DNA of 64,000 nucleotides from Arachnia propionica. Lineage in GTDB: Bacteria; Actinomycetota; Actinomycetes; Propionibacteriales; Propionibacteriaceae. A model generated the notes under the pieces. The model searched no databases, had not been told where the DNA came from, and saw nothing but the letters and a program-made list of their open reading frames with translations. The DNA lies in the NCBI RefSeq assembly GCF_003932785.1, contig NZ_RQYT01000025.1, positions 1-64,000 of the forward strand, given 5' to 3'. Within the stretch, counting starts at the first letter, position 1. Each line of letters opens with the position of its first letter. Shown in pieces: positions 52,621-62,434 of the stretch. The translations under genes and the position numbers were made by a program.

Positions 52621-52721
52621 AGTGGCAACGCGAATCGCGGGATGGATCGGAGCTGGATCTGGGCGGAGCCAGCAGACGAGCCGAATGGGACGCACGGCGC
52701 GGGTCGGAGACCCACCCGGCC

Positions 52722-54365
52722 TCACATCCGTTCGGGTGCCTCGATCCCAAGCAGGTGGAGACCCGTGGCCAGAACCGCTCGGGTCGCGGCCACCAGCGCC
52801 AGCCGTGACGAGCGGACCTCGCCCTCCGACTTCAGCACCGGGCAGGCCTCGTAGAAGGCCGACAGGGCCGTGGCCAGCTCGTAGAGGTAGCCACACAGCT
52901 TGTGCGGGGTCAGCTTGAGCGCCACCTCGTCGACGATCTCGCCGAAGCGGCTGAGCAGCAGCGCCAGGTTCTGTTCAGCCGGTTCGTCCAGGACCACGAC
53001 CGCCCCCCAGCCGTGGCCCTGCGCCTCGGCCTTGCGCAGGATCTGGCAGGTGCGGGCGTGGGCGTACTGGAGGTAGGGGCCGGTGTCCCCGGTGGTCTGG
53101 ACCATGCGCTCCGCGTCGAAGACGTAGTCCTTGTGCAGGGCCCCCGAGAGGTCGGCGTACTTGATGGCTGCCAGCGCGATGTCCGGGGCGGCCTCCTCCT
53201 CCGCGAGATCGAGCAGGGAGGTCAGGGACACGGTGCCGCCGTCACGGGTCTTGAACGGCTTGCCGTCCTTGCCCAGCACCATGCCGTAGCCGACGTGCTG
53301 CGCCTGGACGTCCTCAGGCAGGTAACCGGCCTTCCGGGCAGCGCCGAACACCTGCTGGAAGTGCTGCGACTGGCGGACGTCGGTGACGTAGATGATGCGA
53401 TCCACCTTCAGCTGTGAGGTCCGGTAACGGATGGCGGCGATGTCGGTGGCGTCGTAGCCGTAGCCGCCATCCGACTTGCGGATGATGATGGGGGCGTCGT
53501 AGCCCTCCACCCACACCACCAGGGCCCCGTCGTCGACGACGGCGATTCCCCGCTGTTCGAGATCCGCCGCAACCTCCGGGAGGGCGTCGTTGTAGGTGGA
53601 CTCCCCGGCCAGGTGCTCATCGGTCAGCAGCACGCCGAGCCGCTCGTAGGCGGCATTGAACCCGGCGAGGGAGACGTCGATGAGCTGCTTCCAGATGGCG
53701 CGGGTCTCCTCGTCACCTCCCTGGAGCTTGACGACGCGGGCCCGGGCGCGGGTGGCGAACTCGGGATCGTCGTCGAAGTGCTTCTTCGAGTCCTTGTACA
53801 GCTGCTCGGCACCGGCCAGGTCGAGGGAGGTGACGTCGACGCCGTTTTCCAGGATGTGTTCCACCAGCATCCCGAACTGGGTGCCCCAGTCACCGATGTG
53901 GTTCTGCGGGATGACCTCGTGCCCGAGCGCGGTGAGCAGCCGGTTGAAGGCGTCACCGATGATCGTGGTCCGCAGATGCCCGACATGCATCTGTTTCGCG
54001 ACGTTCGGGGCCGAGTAGTCGATGACGATCCGCTGCGGGTGGGAGGTGAGGTTCAACCCGTGGTTCGGGTCCTCCAGCACCGTCGTCGCGGCCTGCGCCA
54101 GGACATCCGTGCGGATGCGGAAGTTGATGAACCCCGGACCCGCGATCTCCAGCGGCTCGCAGATGTCGCCGACGTCCAGCTGCTCGACGATCGACGCGGC
54201 CACCTCGCGCGGGGGTCGGCCCTGCTCCTTCGCCAGGCGCAGCGCCACGTTGGACTGGAAGTGGCCGAACTGTGGCTTGGTGGCCGGACGCATCTCCGGG
54301 TCGACACCGGTGAGAGCGCGCAGCCGCGAGTCGAGAAGGGCAGGCAGGGATTGCATGGGAGCCAT
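52722..54365 (-). CDS. argS: Arginyl-tRNA synthetase
   Basis: 547 residues. Arg_tRNA_synt_N domain, then the class I HIGH-type motif in APNVAKQMHVGHLRTTIIGD. The catalytic core has HIGDWGTQFGMLVEH, SDGGYGYDATDIAA and GTVSLTSLLDLAEEEA in place of KMSKS, as usual for ArgRS. GDTGPYLQYAHARTCQI and the DALR anticodon-binding domain follow, ending LHLLGIEAPERM. The ATG at 54365 is chosen; another Met three codons later (54356) is possible. Not followed by lysA or hom as in many relatives. Confidence 0.96.
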   Translation of the reverse strand: MAPMQSLPALLDSRLRALTGVDPEMRPATKPQFGHFQSNVALRLAKEQGRPPREVAASIVEQLDVGDICEPLEIAGPGFINFRIRTDVLAQAATTVLEDPNHGLNLTSHPQRIVIDYSAPNVAKQMHVGHLRTTIIGDAFNRLLTALGHEVIPQNHIGDWGTQFGMLVEHILENGVDVTSLDLAGAEQLYKDSKKHFDDDPEFATRARARVVKLQGGDEETRAIWKQLIDVSLAGFNAAYERLGVLLTDEHLAGESTYNDALPEVAADLEQRGIAVVDDGALVVWVEGYDAPIIIRKSDGGYGYDATDIAAIRYRTSQLKVDRIIYVTDVRQSQHFQQVFGAARKAGYLPEDVQAQHVGYGMVLGKDGKPFKTRDGGTVSLTSLLDLAEEEAAPDIALAAIKYADLSGALHKDYVFDAERMVQTTGDTGPYLQYAHARTCQILRKAEAQGHGWGAVVVLDEPAEQNLALLLSRFGEIVDEVALKLTPHKLCGYLYELATALSAFYEACPVLKSEGEVRSSRLALVAATRAVLATGLHLLGIEAPERM

Positions 54366-54416
54366 TCTTCCACCAGCGGCACGGAGCCGCATCCACCCGT
54401 CCGACCCGAGGCCGGC

Positions 54417-56228
54417 TCAGCCTCTCTCCTCGTTCTCCTCGGGTTCGGGTTCCGGCGTGGCGACGAGGGAACCGACTCCCTGTCCCGGAGCGGTCCGGCC
54501 GACGGCGAGGGCGAAGTCGTCACCGTGGGCACTGACCCCCTCGACGACCGCCTGGTCGATCGCCATGTCGGCATATCGACCCCGTACGATCCGCGGGTCG
54601 TGCTGCAGGTCCTTCATGAGGGCGACGACCATCGCCAGCATCACGACGAGGAAGGGCAGTCCGGCCACGATGGTGACGGCCTGCAGCCCCGACAGCGCAT
54701 CCTTGCCTCCGGCGACGAGCATGATCGCGGCGACGGCCCCCGTCACGACACCCCAGAAGATGACGGTGGTGCGGCGAGGCTCCATCGTGCCGTTCTCGCT
54801 CAGGGTCCCCATGACGATGGAGGCCGAGTCGGCCCCTGAGACGAAGAAGATGCCCACCAACACCATGACCAGCACCGAGGTCACCGACTCCCACGGCATC
54901 GTGTGGAGCAGGGCGAACAGCGTCGACTCGGCGTCACCGGTCTCGGAGAGGGCGGCTCCCTGCTGCTCGGCGTGGATGGCGGCCCCTCCGAAGGTGCAGA
55001 ACCAGACCAACGACACCATGCTCGGCAGCAGCAGGACCCCGGAGACGAACTGGCGGATGGTCCGCCCTCTCGAGATGCGCGCGATGAACATGCCGACGAA
55101 CGGCGTCCACGACACCCACCAGGCCCAGTAGAAGATGGTCCACGAGCCCAGCCATGCGTCCGCCTCCGCCCCGAGCGCCCCCGTCGTCGACGACATCATC
55201 ATGATGCGCTGGAAGTAGGTGCCGAGCGTGGTGGGCAGCAGATTGAGGATGAGCACCGTCGGCCCCACGACGAAGACGAACAGGGCCAGCACCACGGCGA
55301 GACCCATGTTGACATTGGACAGCCACTGGATGCCCTTGGCGATCCCGGACACCGCGGACAGGATGAAACAGATGGTCAGGCCGCAGATGAGCAGGATGAG
55401 GACGACGTTTCCGACCTCCCCCACCCAGCCGAGGATCTCGGCACCATGGGCGATCTGCAGCACTCCCAGGCCGAGCGAGGTGGCGGACCCGAAGAGGGTC
55501 GCGAAGATGGCGAAGATGTCGATGACCTTGCCGCCGGGGCCATAGGTCTGCCGTTTCCCGAGGAGCGGCTCGAAGACCGCGGAGATCGTGAGGGGACGCC
55601 CCTTGCGGAAGACGCTGTAGGCGATGGCCACCCCCGCCACGGCGTAGATCGCCCACGGGTGCAGTCCCCAATGGAACAACGTCGTGGCCATGGCGTTGCG
55701 CACCGCATCCGCTTGGCCGGCCGAGGGCTGCCCCGGTGGCGGGCTGAGGAAGTGCGCGAGCGGCTCGGCGGCGCCGTAGAACATCAACCCGATGCCCATC
55801 CCGGCGCTGAACATCATGGCCACCCAGGAGACGGTCGAGAACTCGGGACCCTCCCCGTCCCGGGCCAGCGGGATCGCGCCGTAGCGACTCGCCGCCAGCC
55901 ACAGGATGAAGAAGACGAACCCCGTCGCGGCCAGGGCGAACAGCCAGCCCGCGTTGCCGACCACCCAGGTGAGTCCCGCCCCTGAGGCCCTGCCGAGACT
56001 GCCGGGGGACAGCACCCCCCACAGCACGAAGGCAAGGGACATCACGGCGGTGAAGCCGAAGACCACCTTGTCCAACCTGCCGGGCTGCTCGTCGCCGTAC
56101 TCCTCGACGGTGGGTTCCAGGGCCGGATGGTTGATCGTCTCCCCCCGCGACCTCCGCAACCCTGCCATCCCTGCCCACGACAGCCTCGGTCCGCTCCTGC
56201 GTTCCCCCCGCTTGCCTTGGACTCGCAC
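54417..56228 (-). CDS. BCCT family transporter (betaine/carnitine/choline type)
   Basis: 603 residues with about 12 membrane helices. Key motifs are MMFSAGMGIGLMFYGAAEPLAHF and the helix-8 signature FYWAWWVSWTPFVGMFIARISRGRTIRQF; TLFHWGLHPWAIY is also typical. The Trp cage for trimethylammonium binding is present in the signature. Likely takes up glycine betaine or a related osmolyte with Na+ or H+. A GTG at 56228 with GGGAG upstream is chosen over a TTG at 56270. It follows the ROK repressor gene by 38 bp and may be transcribed with it. Confidence 0.9.
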   Translation of the reverse strand: MRVQGKRGERRSGPRLSWAGMAGLRRSRGETINHPALEPTVEEYGDEQPGRLDKVVFGFTAVMSLAFVLWGVLSPGSLGRASGAGLTWVVGNAGWLFALAATGFVFFILWLAASRYGAIPLARDGEGPEFSTVSWVAMMFSAGMGIGLMFYGAAEPLAHFLSPPPGQPSAGQADAVRNAMATTLFHWGLHPWAIYAVAGVAIAYSVFRKGRPLTISAVFEPLLGKRQTYGPGGKVIDIFAIFATLFGSATSLGLGVLQIAHGAEILGWVGEVGNVVLILLICGLTICFILSAVSGIAKGIQWLSNVNMGLAVVLALFVFVVGPTVLILNLLPTTLGTYFQRIMMMSSTTGALGAEADAWLGSWTIFYWAWWVSWTPFVGMFIARISRGRTIRQFVSGVLLLPSMVSLVWFCTFGGAAIHAEQQGAALSETGDAESTLFALLHTMPWESVTSVLVMVLVGIFFVSGADSASIVMGTLSENGTMEPRRTTVIFWGVVTGAVAAIMLVAGGKDALSGLQAVTIVAGLPFLVVMLAMVVALMKDLQHDPRIVRGRYADMAIDQAVVEGVSAHGDDFALAVGRTAPGQGVGSLVATPEPEPEENEERG

Positions 56229-56266
56229 GTCCTCACTCCCTACTGGTCGGTTTCCTTGTCGATTCC

Positions 56267-57544
56267 TCAAGGCACGCTACCCGCCCGAGGGGGCGTTGCC
56301 GCCTCATCCTGTGTGGGCCGTTGGGTCAGATTTCGCCGGATCAGCGCCCATTCGATGACCTCCGACATGGCCAGTTCCCTGGCTGCGGCAGCCGCCCCGA
56401 GCGGGACGACGTCGTGGCCCAGCGAGGAGGCGACGATCTCCGGCGCAGGCATGCCCGTGTCCCGGCGTCGCCGTTGACGTGCGGCCTCAAGAATGGCCCC
56501 GATGTCCCCGGCGACGGGACCTGCGACGATGATCCTCGCGGGGTCATAGACCGTGGCGAGGAGGGTGAAGAGGTTGGCGAACCTGTCCGCCAGAGCGTGG
56601 AACAACGGGGCCGTGACGGGGTCGTCGGCATTCAGGTCCGCCAGGAGGCTCTCCCTGGGACGCCTGTCCTCAAGAAACTCCCGCCATGGATGCCCTTCGG
56701 CCAGCTGATCGGCCCGCCAGTGGGAGCGGATGAACTTCTCGACCACCTCGTGCACCCCCTGGGACCCACCCACCCCGGGCACCCGATCGAGGAACCCCAG
56801 TTCGCCGACCCCGCCCCGGGCACCCCGCACCAGGTGTCCGTCGAGCACGACTCCCGCCCCGAGCCCCCAGGCCGCCAGCAGCGTCACGAAGTTCCGTTGC
56901 TCCTTGGCGGCGCCGAAGTGACGCTCCGCGAGGGCGGCGAGGGCGGCATCGTTCTCCATGCGAACGCAGCGGTAGTCCTGACGGAAGGACTCGAGCAGGT
57001 CGGCATGCATGACCCGCCAGAAACCGCGCTGTCCCTCGGGCGAGCACCCCTGGTCATCGACGGGGGCGGGGACACCGATGCCGAGTCCGACGACATCACC
57101 CGGCCCCAACTCGAGTCCGCGCAGGGCATCGGCGACCGCGGCCATGGCGAGGCGACGGCGGACGGTGGTGTCCTGCCGGAAGGATGGTTCCGGGTCGGGG
57201 ATGCCGACGGACCGCCGGGCCCGGACCTCGCCGACGAGGTCCGTGACGACCACGGACATCGAACGATGCCCGGCCTCGAGTCCGACGAGGACCCCGGCCT
57301 CGGCCCGGATCCTGAACCAGCGGGCTGGCCGCCCCGTGCCGCGGTTGCCCGCCTCACCCGTCGCCGTGGACTCCTCCATGAGCCCCAGATCAATGAGCGC
57401 GCCGAGGGCCTGCAGCGTCGTGGAGCGGGTGAAGCCGGTGTGTTCCATGACGTCGTCGGCGCAGAGGGTGCCCCCGTGCCAGGCGACGCCGAGCACCTGG
57501 CTGGTGCTGGCCCGCCGAACCAGCCGGACCGGAATCGAATCCAC
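56267..57544 (-). CDS. ROK family transcriptional repressor
   Basis: 425 residues from GTG preceded by AAGGGGG. N-terminal winged helix (LGVAWHGGTLCADDVMEHTGFTRSTTLQALGALIDLGLMEE), then a ROK kinase-like sugar-sensing domain with VGLEAGHRSMSVVVTDL and AAWGLGAGVVLDG. The zinc-binding Cys cluster (CxCGxxGC) is absent and the usual EIGH is ELGF, so sugar phosphorylation is unlikely. It is divergent from the sugar ABC operon, and the 27-bp palindrome between them is probably its operator. A starch- or sucrose-derived alpha-glucoside is the expected inducer (inference). Confidence 0.88.
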   Translation of the reverse strand: MDSIPVRLVRRASTSQVLGVAWHGGTLCADDVMEHTGFTRSTTLQALGALIDLGLMEESTATGEAGNRGTGRPARWFRIRAEAGVLVGLEAGHRSMSVVVTDLVGEVRARRSVGIPDPEPSFRQDTTVRRRLAMAAVADALRGLELGPGDVVGLGIGVPAPVDDQGCSPEGQRGFWRVMHADLLESFRQDYRCVRMENDAALAALAERHFGAAKEQRNFVTLLAAWGLGAGVVLDGHLVRGARGGVGELGFLDRVPGVGGSQGVHEVVEKFIRSHWRADQLAEGHPWREFLEDRRPRESLLADLNADDPVTAPLFHALADRFANLFTLLATVYDPARIIVAGPVAGDIGAILEAARQRRRRDTGMPAPEIVASSLGHDVVPLGAAAAARELAMSEVIEWALIRRNLTQRPTQDEAATPPRAGSVP

Positions 57545-57592
57545 CGCACCCCCTTGGGAAGTCCTGCATCGTTGCTGTACACTAACACCATC

Positions 57593-57619
57593 CATTTGAT
57601 TCAACGAGTGAATCAAATG
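57593..57619. promoter_or_regulatory. Probable ROK repressor operator
   Basis: CATTTGATTCA and TGAATCAAATG form a perfect 11-bp inverted repeat with a 5-bp spacer, between the divergent repressor gene and the ABC operon. On the minus strand it contains TTGAAT, a possible -35, so it can block both directions. Confidence 0.8.
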
Positions 57620-57652
57620 CCTTCCACGGTCGACGGCGACGAGGAGAAGCGC

Positions 57653-58936
57653 ATGACCACCACACCTCGCGAACGCTCTTCGCGATCCTCCACCCCCCTC
57701 ACCAGACGAACGTTGCTGGCCTCCGTCGCCGGCATAGCCGCAACCGGATCACTCGTCGGCTGCGCGGGCGGGAAGAAGACGGTGCTGTTCCACCAGTCGA
57801 AGCCGGAGGCGGTGCCGTACTTCCGGGACCTCGCAGTGAGATTCACGGAGTCGCAGGGGGACCATCGCATCCTCCATGACATCTCCACGAACCTGTCCGC
57901 GAGTTTCGTGCGGAACAACCCGCCGGATCTCGGCCTGCTCAACTACAACCTGGAGATGGCCCGTTTCATGGAGCGCGGCGCCCTCAGCGACCTCTCGGAC
58001 CTCCCGGCGGCGGGACGGATCCGGGAGAGCATCGTGGAGTTGTCCCAGTCCTATCCCCAGTACCCGGGCCGCACGAGCGTCATCCCCTACTCCGCGATGG
58101 CGGCCTCAGTCATCTACAACAAACGGATCTTCGAGGACAACGGCATCGAGGTTCCCCGCACCTGGGATGCCTTCATCGACATCTGCGAGCGACTCAAGGG
58201 AGCAGGGATCACCCCCATCTACGCCACCTTCCTCGACACCTGGACCATCATGCAGGGCTGGCTCGACTACCCGGTCGGGGGCATGGTCGACGTCGCAGAG
58301 TTCTACCGGGCCATGAACCAGCTCGGCCCGGACGTCCGCCCCGACTCCGAGGTGTCGTTCTCCAGCGTCATGCTCGAGCCGGTGCGGAAGATGATCGAGC
58401 TCACCAAGTACTGCAACGAGGACGCCCAGAGCCGCACCTACGGCGACGGCAACACGGCCTTCGCGAACGACCAGGCGGCCATGATCCTCCAAGGGCCGTG
58501 GGCCTTCGGCGAGTTCGAGAAGGCGAACAAGGACCAGGATCTGGGCACGTTCCCGTTCCCCGCCACCAACGACCCCGCCGACCTCAAGGTCCGCGTCAAC
58601 ATCGACCTGTCGCTGTGGGTGCCGGACGCCTCGGACGCGAAGGAGGGGGCACGCCAGTTCCTCGAGTTCCTCATGCAGCCCGACATCCAGCACCCCTACA
58701 ACGCGCAGTTCCTGGGTTTCGGCACCACGAAGGACGCACCAGCCGTCACCGATCCCCGCATCATCGGGATGAGTGAGTACTACGAGAAGGGCCAGTTCTA
58801 CATGGGGGCCTCGCAGTTCATCCCCCGGAACATCCCCTCCTACAACTACTTCCAGGCCATCGCTCTGGGAGCCGATCCAGAACCCGTTCTCGCCCAGCTC
58901 GACCGCGACTGGGCCCGGCTCGCCTTCCGAGACTGA
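57653..58936 (+). CDS. Sugar ABC transporter substrate-binding lipoprotein
   Basis: 427 residues from ATG with GAGGAG 6 nt upstream. The signal has a twin-arginine-like start (TRRTLLASVAGIAATGS) and a lipobox LVGC, so it is probably a Tat- or Sec-exported lipoprotein. The mature part is a cluster B extracellular solute-binding domain (SVIYNKRIFEDNGIEVPRTWDAF, NTAFANDQAAMILQGPWAFGEF). Captures an oligosaccharide for the two permeases downstream. First gene of a five-gene operon behind the ROK operator. Confidence 0.93.
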   Translation: MTTTPRERSSRSSTPLTRRTLLASVAGIAATGSLVGCAGGKKTVLFHQSKPEAVPYFRDLAVRFTESQGDHRILHDISTNLSASFVRNNPPDLGLLNYNLEMARFMERGALSDLSDLPAAGRIRESIVELSQSYPQYPGRTSVIPYSAMAASVIYNKRIFEDNGIEVPRTWDAFIDICERLKGAGITPIYATFLDTWTIMQGWLDYPVGGMVDVAEFYRAMNQLGPDVRPDSEVSFSSVMLEPVRKMIELTKYCNEDAQSRTYGDGNTAFANDQAAMILQGPWAFGEFEKANKDQDLGTFPFPATNDPADLKVRVNIDLSLWVPDASDAKEGARQFLEFLMQPDIQHPYNAQFLGFGTTKDAPAVTDPRIIGMSEYYEKGQFYMGASQFIPRNIPSYNYFQAIALGADPEPVLAQLDRDWARLAFRD

Positions 58937-58947
58937 GGAGTCCAGCC

Positions 58948-59835
58948 ATGACAGACACCCCCAAGACCCCGCTGCGACGCCGCCCGGTCGAACCCATCTA
59001 CTGGTTCTTCCTGCTGCCCGCTCTGCTGGCCTTCACCCTGCTCGTCGCCTACCCGGCCATCGAGGGCCTGGTGATGAGCTTCACCAATTCCATCGGCTTC
59101 GGCGACTTCAAGGTCGTGGGCCTGCGCAACTACATCGCCCTGTTCCAGGACGAGAACATCCTCGCCTCCTACGGCTTCACCTTCCTCTTCGCGATCACAA
59201 CGGTGATCCTCGTCAACGTCATCGCCTTCTTCCTCGCCCTGGCGTTGACCGCGAACATCAAATTGAAGACCCCCCTGCGGGCCATCTACGTCATCCCCAT
59301 GGTGATCTCGGCCATCATCTACTCCTTCGTCTTCAAGTTCCTGTTCAACAACTCGCTGCCCCAGGTCGCCCAGGCGCTCGGCATCGAGTCCCTCTCCACG
59401 AGTCTGCTCGCCAACGAGGGCCTGGCCTGGTTCGCCGTCGTGCTCGTCACCACCTGGGGTTCGGTCCCCAGCGCCCTGCTCATCTACATCGCCGGGCTCA
59501 CGACGATCCCCGGTGAGGTCTACGAGGCAGGCTCCATCGACGGCGCCACCGGCTGGCAGAAACTGCGCCACATCACCTTGCCCCTGGTGGTCGGCTACAT
59601 CGGCATCAACATGGTGGTGGGCCTGAAGAACTACATGCAGGTCTACGACCAGATCGTGGCCCTCACCGCCGGTGGGCCCGGCACCGCCACCCGCAGCGTC
59701 GCCTTCACCATCTTCGACGGCTTCAACGGCGGCGACTACGCCTATCAGATGGCCAACGCGGCGGTGTTCTTCGTCATCGCCCTGGTCATCGCAGGGATTC
59801 AGCTTCGATTCACGCAGAGGAGCACGGACCGATGA
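58948..59835 (+). CDS. Sugar ABC transporter permease, MalF type
   Basis: 295 residues with six membrane helices. The ATPase-coupling EAA loop is EAGSIDGATGWQKLRHITLPLV. GAGGAG precedes the ATG, 11 bp after the lipoprotein stop. Partner of the MalG-type permease, whose ATG overlaps its stop. No ATPase gene is in the operon. Confidence 0.93.
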   Translation: MTDTPKTPLRRRPVEPIYWFFLLPALLAFTLLVAYPAIEGLVMSFTNSIGFGDFKVVGLRNYIALFQDENILASYGFTFLFAITTVILVNVIAFFLALALTANIKLKTPLRAIYVIPMVISAIIYSFVFKFLFNNSLPQVAQALGIESLSTSLLANEGLAWFAVVLVTTWGSVPSALLIYIAGLTTIPGEVYEAGSIDGATGWQKLRHITLPLVVGYIGINMVVGLKNYMQVYDQIVALTAGGPGTATRSVAFTIFDGFNGGDYAYQMANAAVFFVIALVIAGIQLRFTQRSTDR

Positions 59836-60713
59836 GCACCACGATCGCCCCTGTCCCCACGACCGCAGCGACGCGCTCCCGTGGCCGAGTCGGCCAGGAA
59901 CGCACCAACTGGCCGGTCACCATCCTGCTCATCCTGGGCAGCGTCACGGTGCTCGTGCCCCTGTACGTCACGGTCTCGATGGCGTTCAAGACCACTGAGC
60001 AGTCCACCGACCTCAACGCCTTCTCCCTGCCGTCCCCCTTCTCCTTCGAGGGCATCAAGGAGGCGTGGGAGCTGACGAACTTCCCGCGCGCCTTCCTCGT
60101 CTCCCTCATCGTGACCCTGGTGGCCGTGGCCGGCTCGATCCTCATCTCCTCGATGGCCTCCTACGCCATCGTGCGGAACTGGGATCGGAAGTTCTTCCGC
60201 TGGTCGTTCTTCTACCTGTTGGCGGCGATGTTCATTCCCTTCCCCGTCGTCGCCCTGCCCCAGGTGAGGTTGACCGGCCTGCTCGGGCTGGACAACTACG
60301 TCGGTGTGGCATTGCTGCACATCGTGTTCAGCCTCGCGTTCAACACCCTGCTGTTCACCGCGTATCTTCGCTCCATCCCGCTGGAACTGGAGGAGTCGAT
60401 GCGGGTCGACGGTGCCACCACCGCCCAGACGTTCTGGAAGTTGATCTTCCCGCTGCTGGCCCCCATGGCCGCCACCGTCGGCATCTTCTCCTTCCTCCAC
60501 TCGTGGAACGACTTCATGATGCCCTCGCTCATCATCTCGCAGCCGGAATGGCAGACCATTCCCGTGGTGAACAACATCTTCCAGACCCAGTTCAGCAACA
60601 ACTACAACGTGGCCTTCTCGTCATATCTCATGGCGATGGCCCCCGCCATCCTCGTCTACATCCTGGCCCAGCGCTGGGTGATGTCTGGCCTCACCCAAGG
60701 AGCCATCAAGTGA
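59832..60713 (+). CDS. Sugar ABC transporter permease, MalG type
   Basis: 293 residues, six membrane helices. EAA loop EESMRVDGATTAQTFWKLIFPLL. Start ATGA overlaps the MalF stop and its own stop overlaps the GTG of the GH13 gene, so the operon is translationally coupled. The ATPase must come from elsewhere, as with the shared MsiK of other actinobacteria. Confidence 0.93.
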   Translation: MSTTIAPVPTTAATRSRGRVGQERTNWPVTILLILGSVTVLVPLYVTVSMAFKTTEQSTDLNAFSLPSPFSFEGIKEAWELTNFPRAFLVSLIVTLVAVAGSILISSMASYAIVRNWDRKFFRWSFFYLLAAMFIPFPVVALPQVRLTGLLGLDNYVGVALLHIVFSLAFNTLLFTAYLRSIPLELEESMRVDGATTAQTFWKLIFPLLAPMAATVGIFSFLHSWNDFMMPSLIISQPEWQTIPVVNNIFQTQFSNNYNVAFSSYLMAMAPAILVYILAQRWVMSGLTQGAIK

Positions 60714-62434
60714 CCTCAGAACAGGCACCTCCGCACCGCCCTGACGGCTGGTGGCGCCGCGCCGTCGTCTACCAGATCTATCCCCGTTCCTTCCAGGACT
60801 CGAACGGTGACGGGGTCGGGGACCTGCGCGGGATCATCGGGCGCCTCGACCACATCGCCGATCTGGGGGCGGAGGTGGTGTGGCTGTCCCCGATCTACCG
60901 CTCCCCCATGGTCGACAACGGCTACGACATCTCCGACTACCGTGACATCGACCCCAGTTTCGGCACCCTCGCCGACTTCGACGAACTCGTGGCCCAGGCC
61001 CATCGCCGAGGCCTGAAGGTGATGATGGACCTCGTCGTCAACCACAGCTCCGACCAGCACCCGTGGTTCCAGGCCTCGCGGGAGGCCGGGTCGCCCCTGC
61101 GGGACTGGTACCACTGGCGTCCCGCCCGGGACGGCATGACCCCGGGCGAGCCGGGGGCCGAACCCGATGACGGGGCAGGTGCGTTCGCGCCCCGCAACTG
61201 GCACTTCGATGCCGCCAGCGGCGAGTACTACTACGGGCTGTTCAGTCCCGGCCAGCCGGATCTGAACTGGGAGAACCCTGAGGTGCGCCAGGCCGTGTAC
61301 GACCTGATGCGGTTCTGGGTGGATCGCGGGGTGGACGGGTTCCGGATGGACGTCATCAACCTGATCTCCAAGCCGGCCGGCATGACCCGCGGCGGCACCG
61401 TCGAGCCCGGGTCGAGTCACAGCGAGGCCGTCACCAACGGGCCTCGGCTGGACGAGTTCCTCGCCGAGATGAACGCCGCGGTCGGGCTGGGCAGGCTGGG
61501 CCTGGTGACCGTCGGGGAGATGCCCGGGTCGACGGTGGAGGTCGCGCAGCGGGTGACGGACCCGGCCCGGAACGAGCTGGACATGGTGTTCACCTTCGAG
61601 CACATGGGCATGGATCAGCTGCCGGGGGGCAGCAAGTGGGACCTGGCCCCACTCGACCTGCCCGGGTTGAAGCAGAACCTGGCGCGCTGGCAGGAGGGGC
61701 TGGCCGAGACGGGGTGGAACTCGCTGTACCTGGACAACCACGATCAGCCGCGGCTGGTCTCCCGGTTCGGCGATGACTCCCCCACCCATCGGGTGAACTC
61801 CGCGAGAACCCTGGCCACAGTCCTGCACCTCCACCGGGGCACCCCCTACGTGTACCAGGGCGAGGAGTTGGGCATGACCAACTTCCCGTTCCGCACGATC
61901 GACGACTACCAGGACGTGGAGAGCCTCAACCATCATCGGTTGGCACTGGCCGCCGGGCGCGACGAGGCGGCGGTGCTGCGAGAGCTCCTGGCGAAGAGTC
62001 GGGACCACGCCCGCACCCCCGTGCAATGGGACGACTCGGAGCAGGCGGGCTTCACCACGGGCACCCCGTGGCTGCCGGTGAACCCGAACCATGTCGAGAT
62101 CAACGCCGCGGCGCAGCGGGAGGATCCCGACTCGGTGCTGGCGCACTACCGTCGACTCATCGCCCTGCGCCGTGAGGACGACACCGTGGTCGACGGCCGG
62201 TTCGAGCTGCTGGTACCGGACCACGACCGGCTGTGGGCATTCACCCGCACCCTGGGAGAGGACCGACTCCTGGTGCTGGCGAACTGCTCGTCGGAGTCCC
62301 TGGACCTGGCCTCGGTGGGGCTGCCGTGCGCGGAGGGGGCCGAGCTGCTGCTCGGGGTCAACGTCTCCGAGGATCCGCACCGGATGAACCCATGGGAGTC
62401 GCGGGTGCTGCGGCTGGCGAAGGAGAAGCGGTGA
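60710..62434 (+). CDS. GH13 alpha-glucosidase (oligo-1,6-glucosidase type)
   Basis: 574 residues from GTG overlapping the permease stop. Conserved opening WWRRAVVYQIYPRSFQDSNGDG. Catalytic residues are the nucleophile Asp214 (GFRMDVIN), acid/base Glu270 (VTVGEMPG) and Asp345 (LDNHDQPR). No signal peptide, so it is cytoplasmic and hydrolyses the imported alpha-glucoside to glucose. It belongs to the GH13_31-like set; exact linkage is not fixed. ppgK could phosphorylate the product. Confidence 0.93.
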   Translation: MTSEQAPPHRPDGWWRRAVVYQIYPRSFQDSNGDGVGDLRGIIGRLDHIADLGAEVVWLSPIYRSPMVDNGYDISDYRDIDPSFGTLADFDELVAQAHRRGLKVMMDLVVNHSSDQHPWFQASREAGSPLRDWYHWRPARDGMTPGEPGAEPDDGAGAFAPRNWHFDAASGEYYYGLFSPGQPDLNWENPEVRQAVYDLMRFWVDRGVDGFRMDVINLISKPAGMTRGGTVEPGSSHSEAVTNGPRLDEFLAEMNAAVGLGRLGLVTVGEMPGSTVEVAQRVTDPARNELDMVFTFEHMGMDQLPGGSKWDLAPLDLPGLKQNLARWQEGLAETGWNSLYLDNHDQPRLVSRFGDDSPTHRVNSARTLATVLHLHRGTPYVYQGEELGMTNFPFRTIDDYQDVESLNHHRLALAAGRDEAAVLRELLAKSRDHARTPVQWDDSEQAGFTTGTPWLPVNPNHVEINAAAQREDPDSVLAHYRRLIALRREDDTVVDGRFELLVPDHDRLWAFTRTLGEDRLLVLANCSSESLDLASVGLPCAEGAELLLGVNVSEDPHRMNPWESRVLRLAKEKR

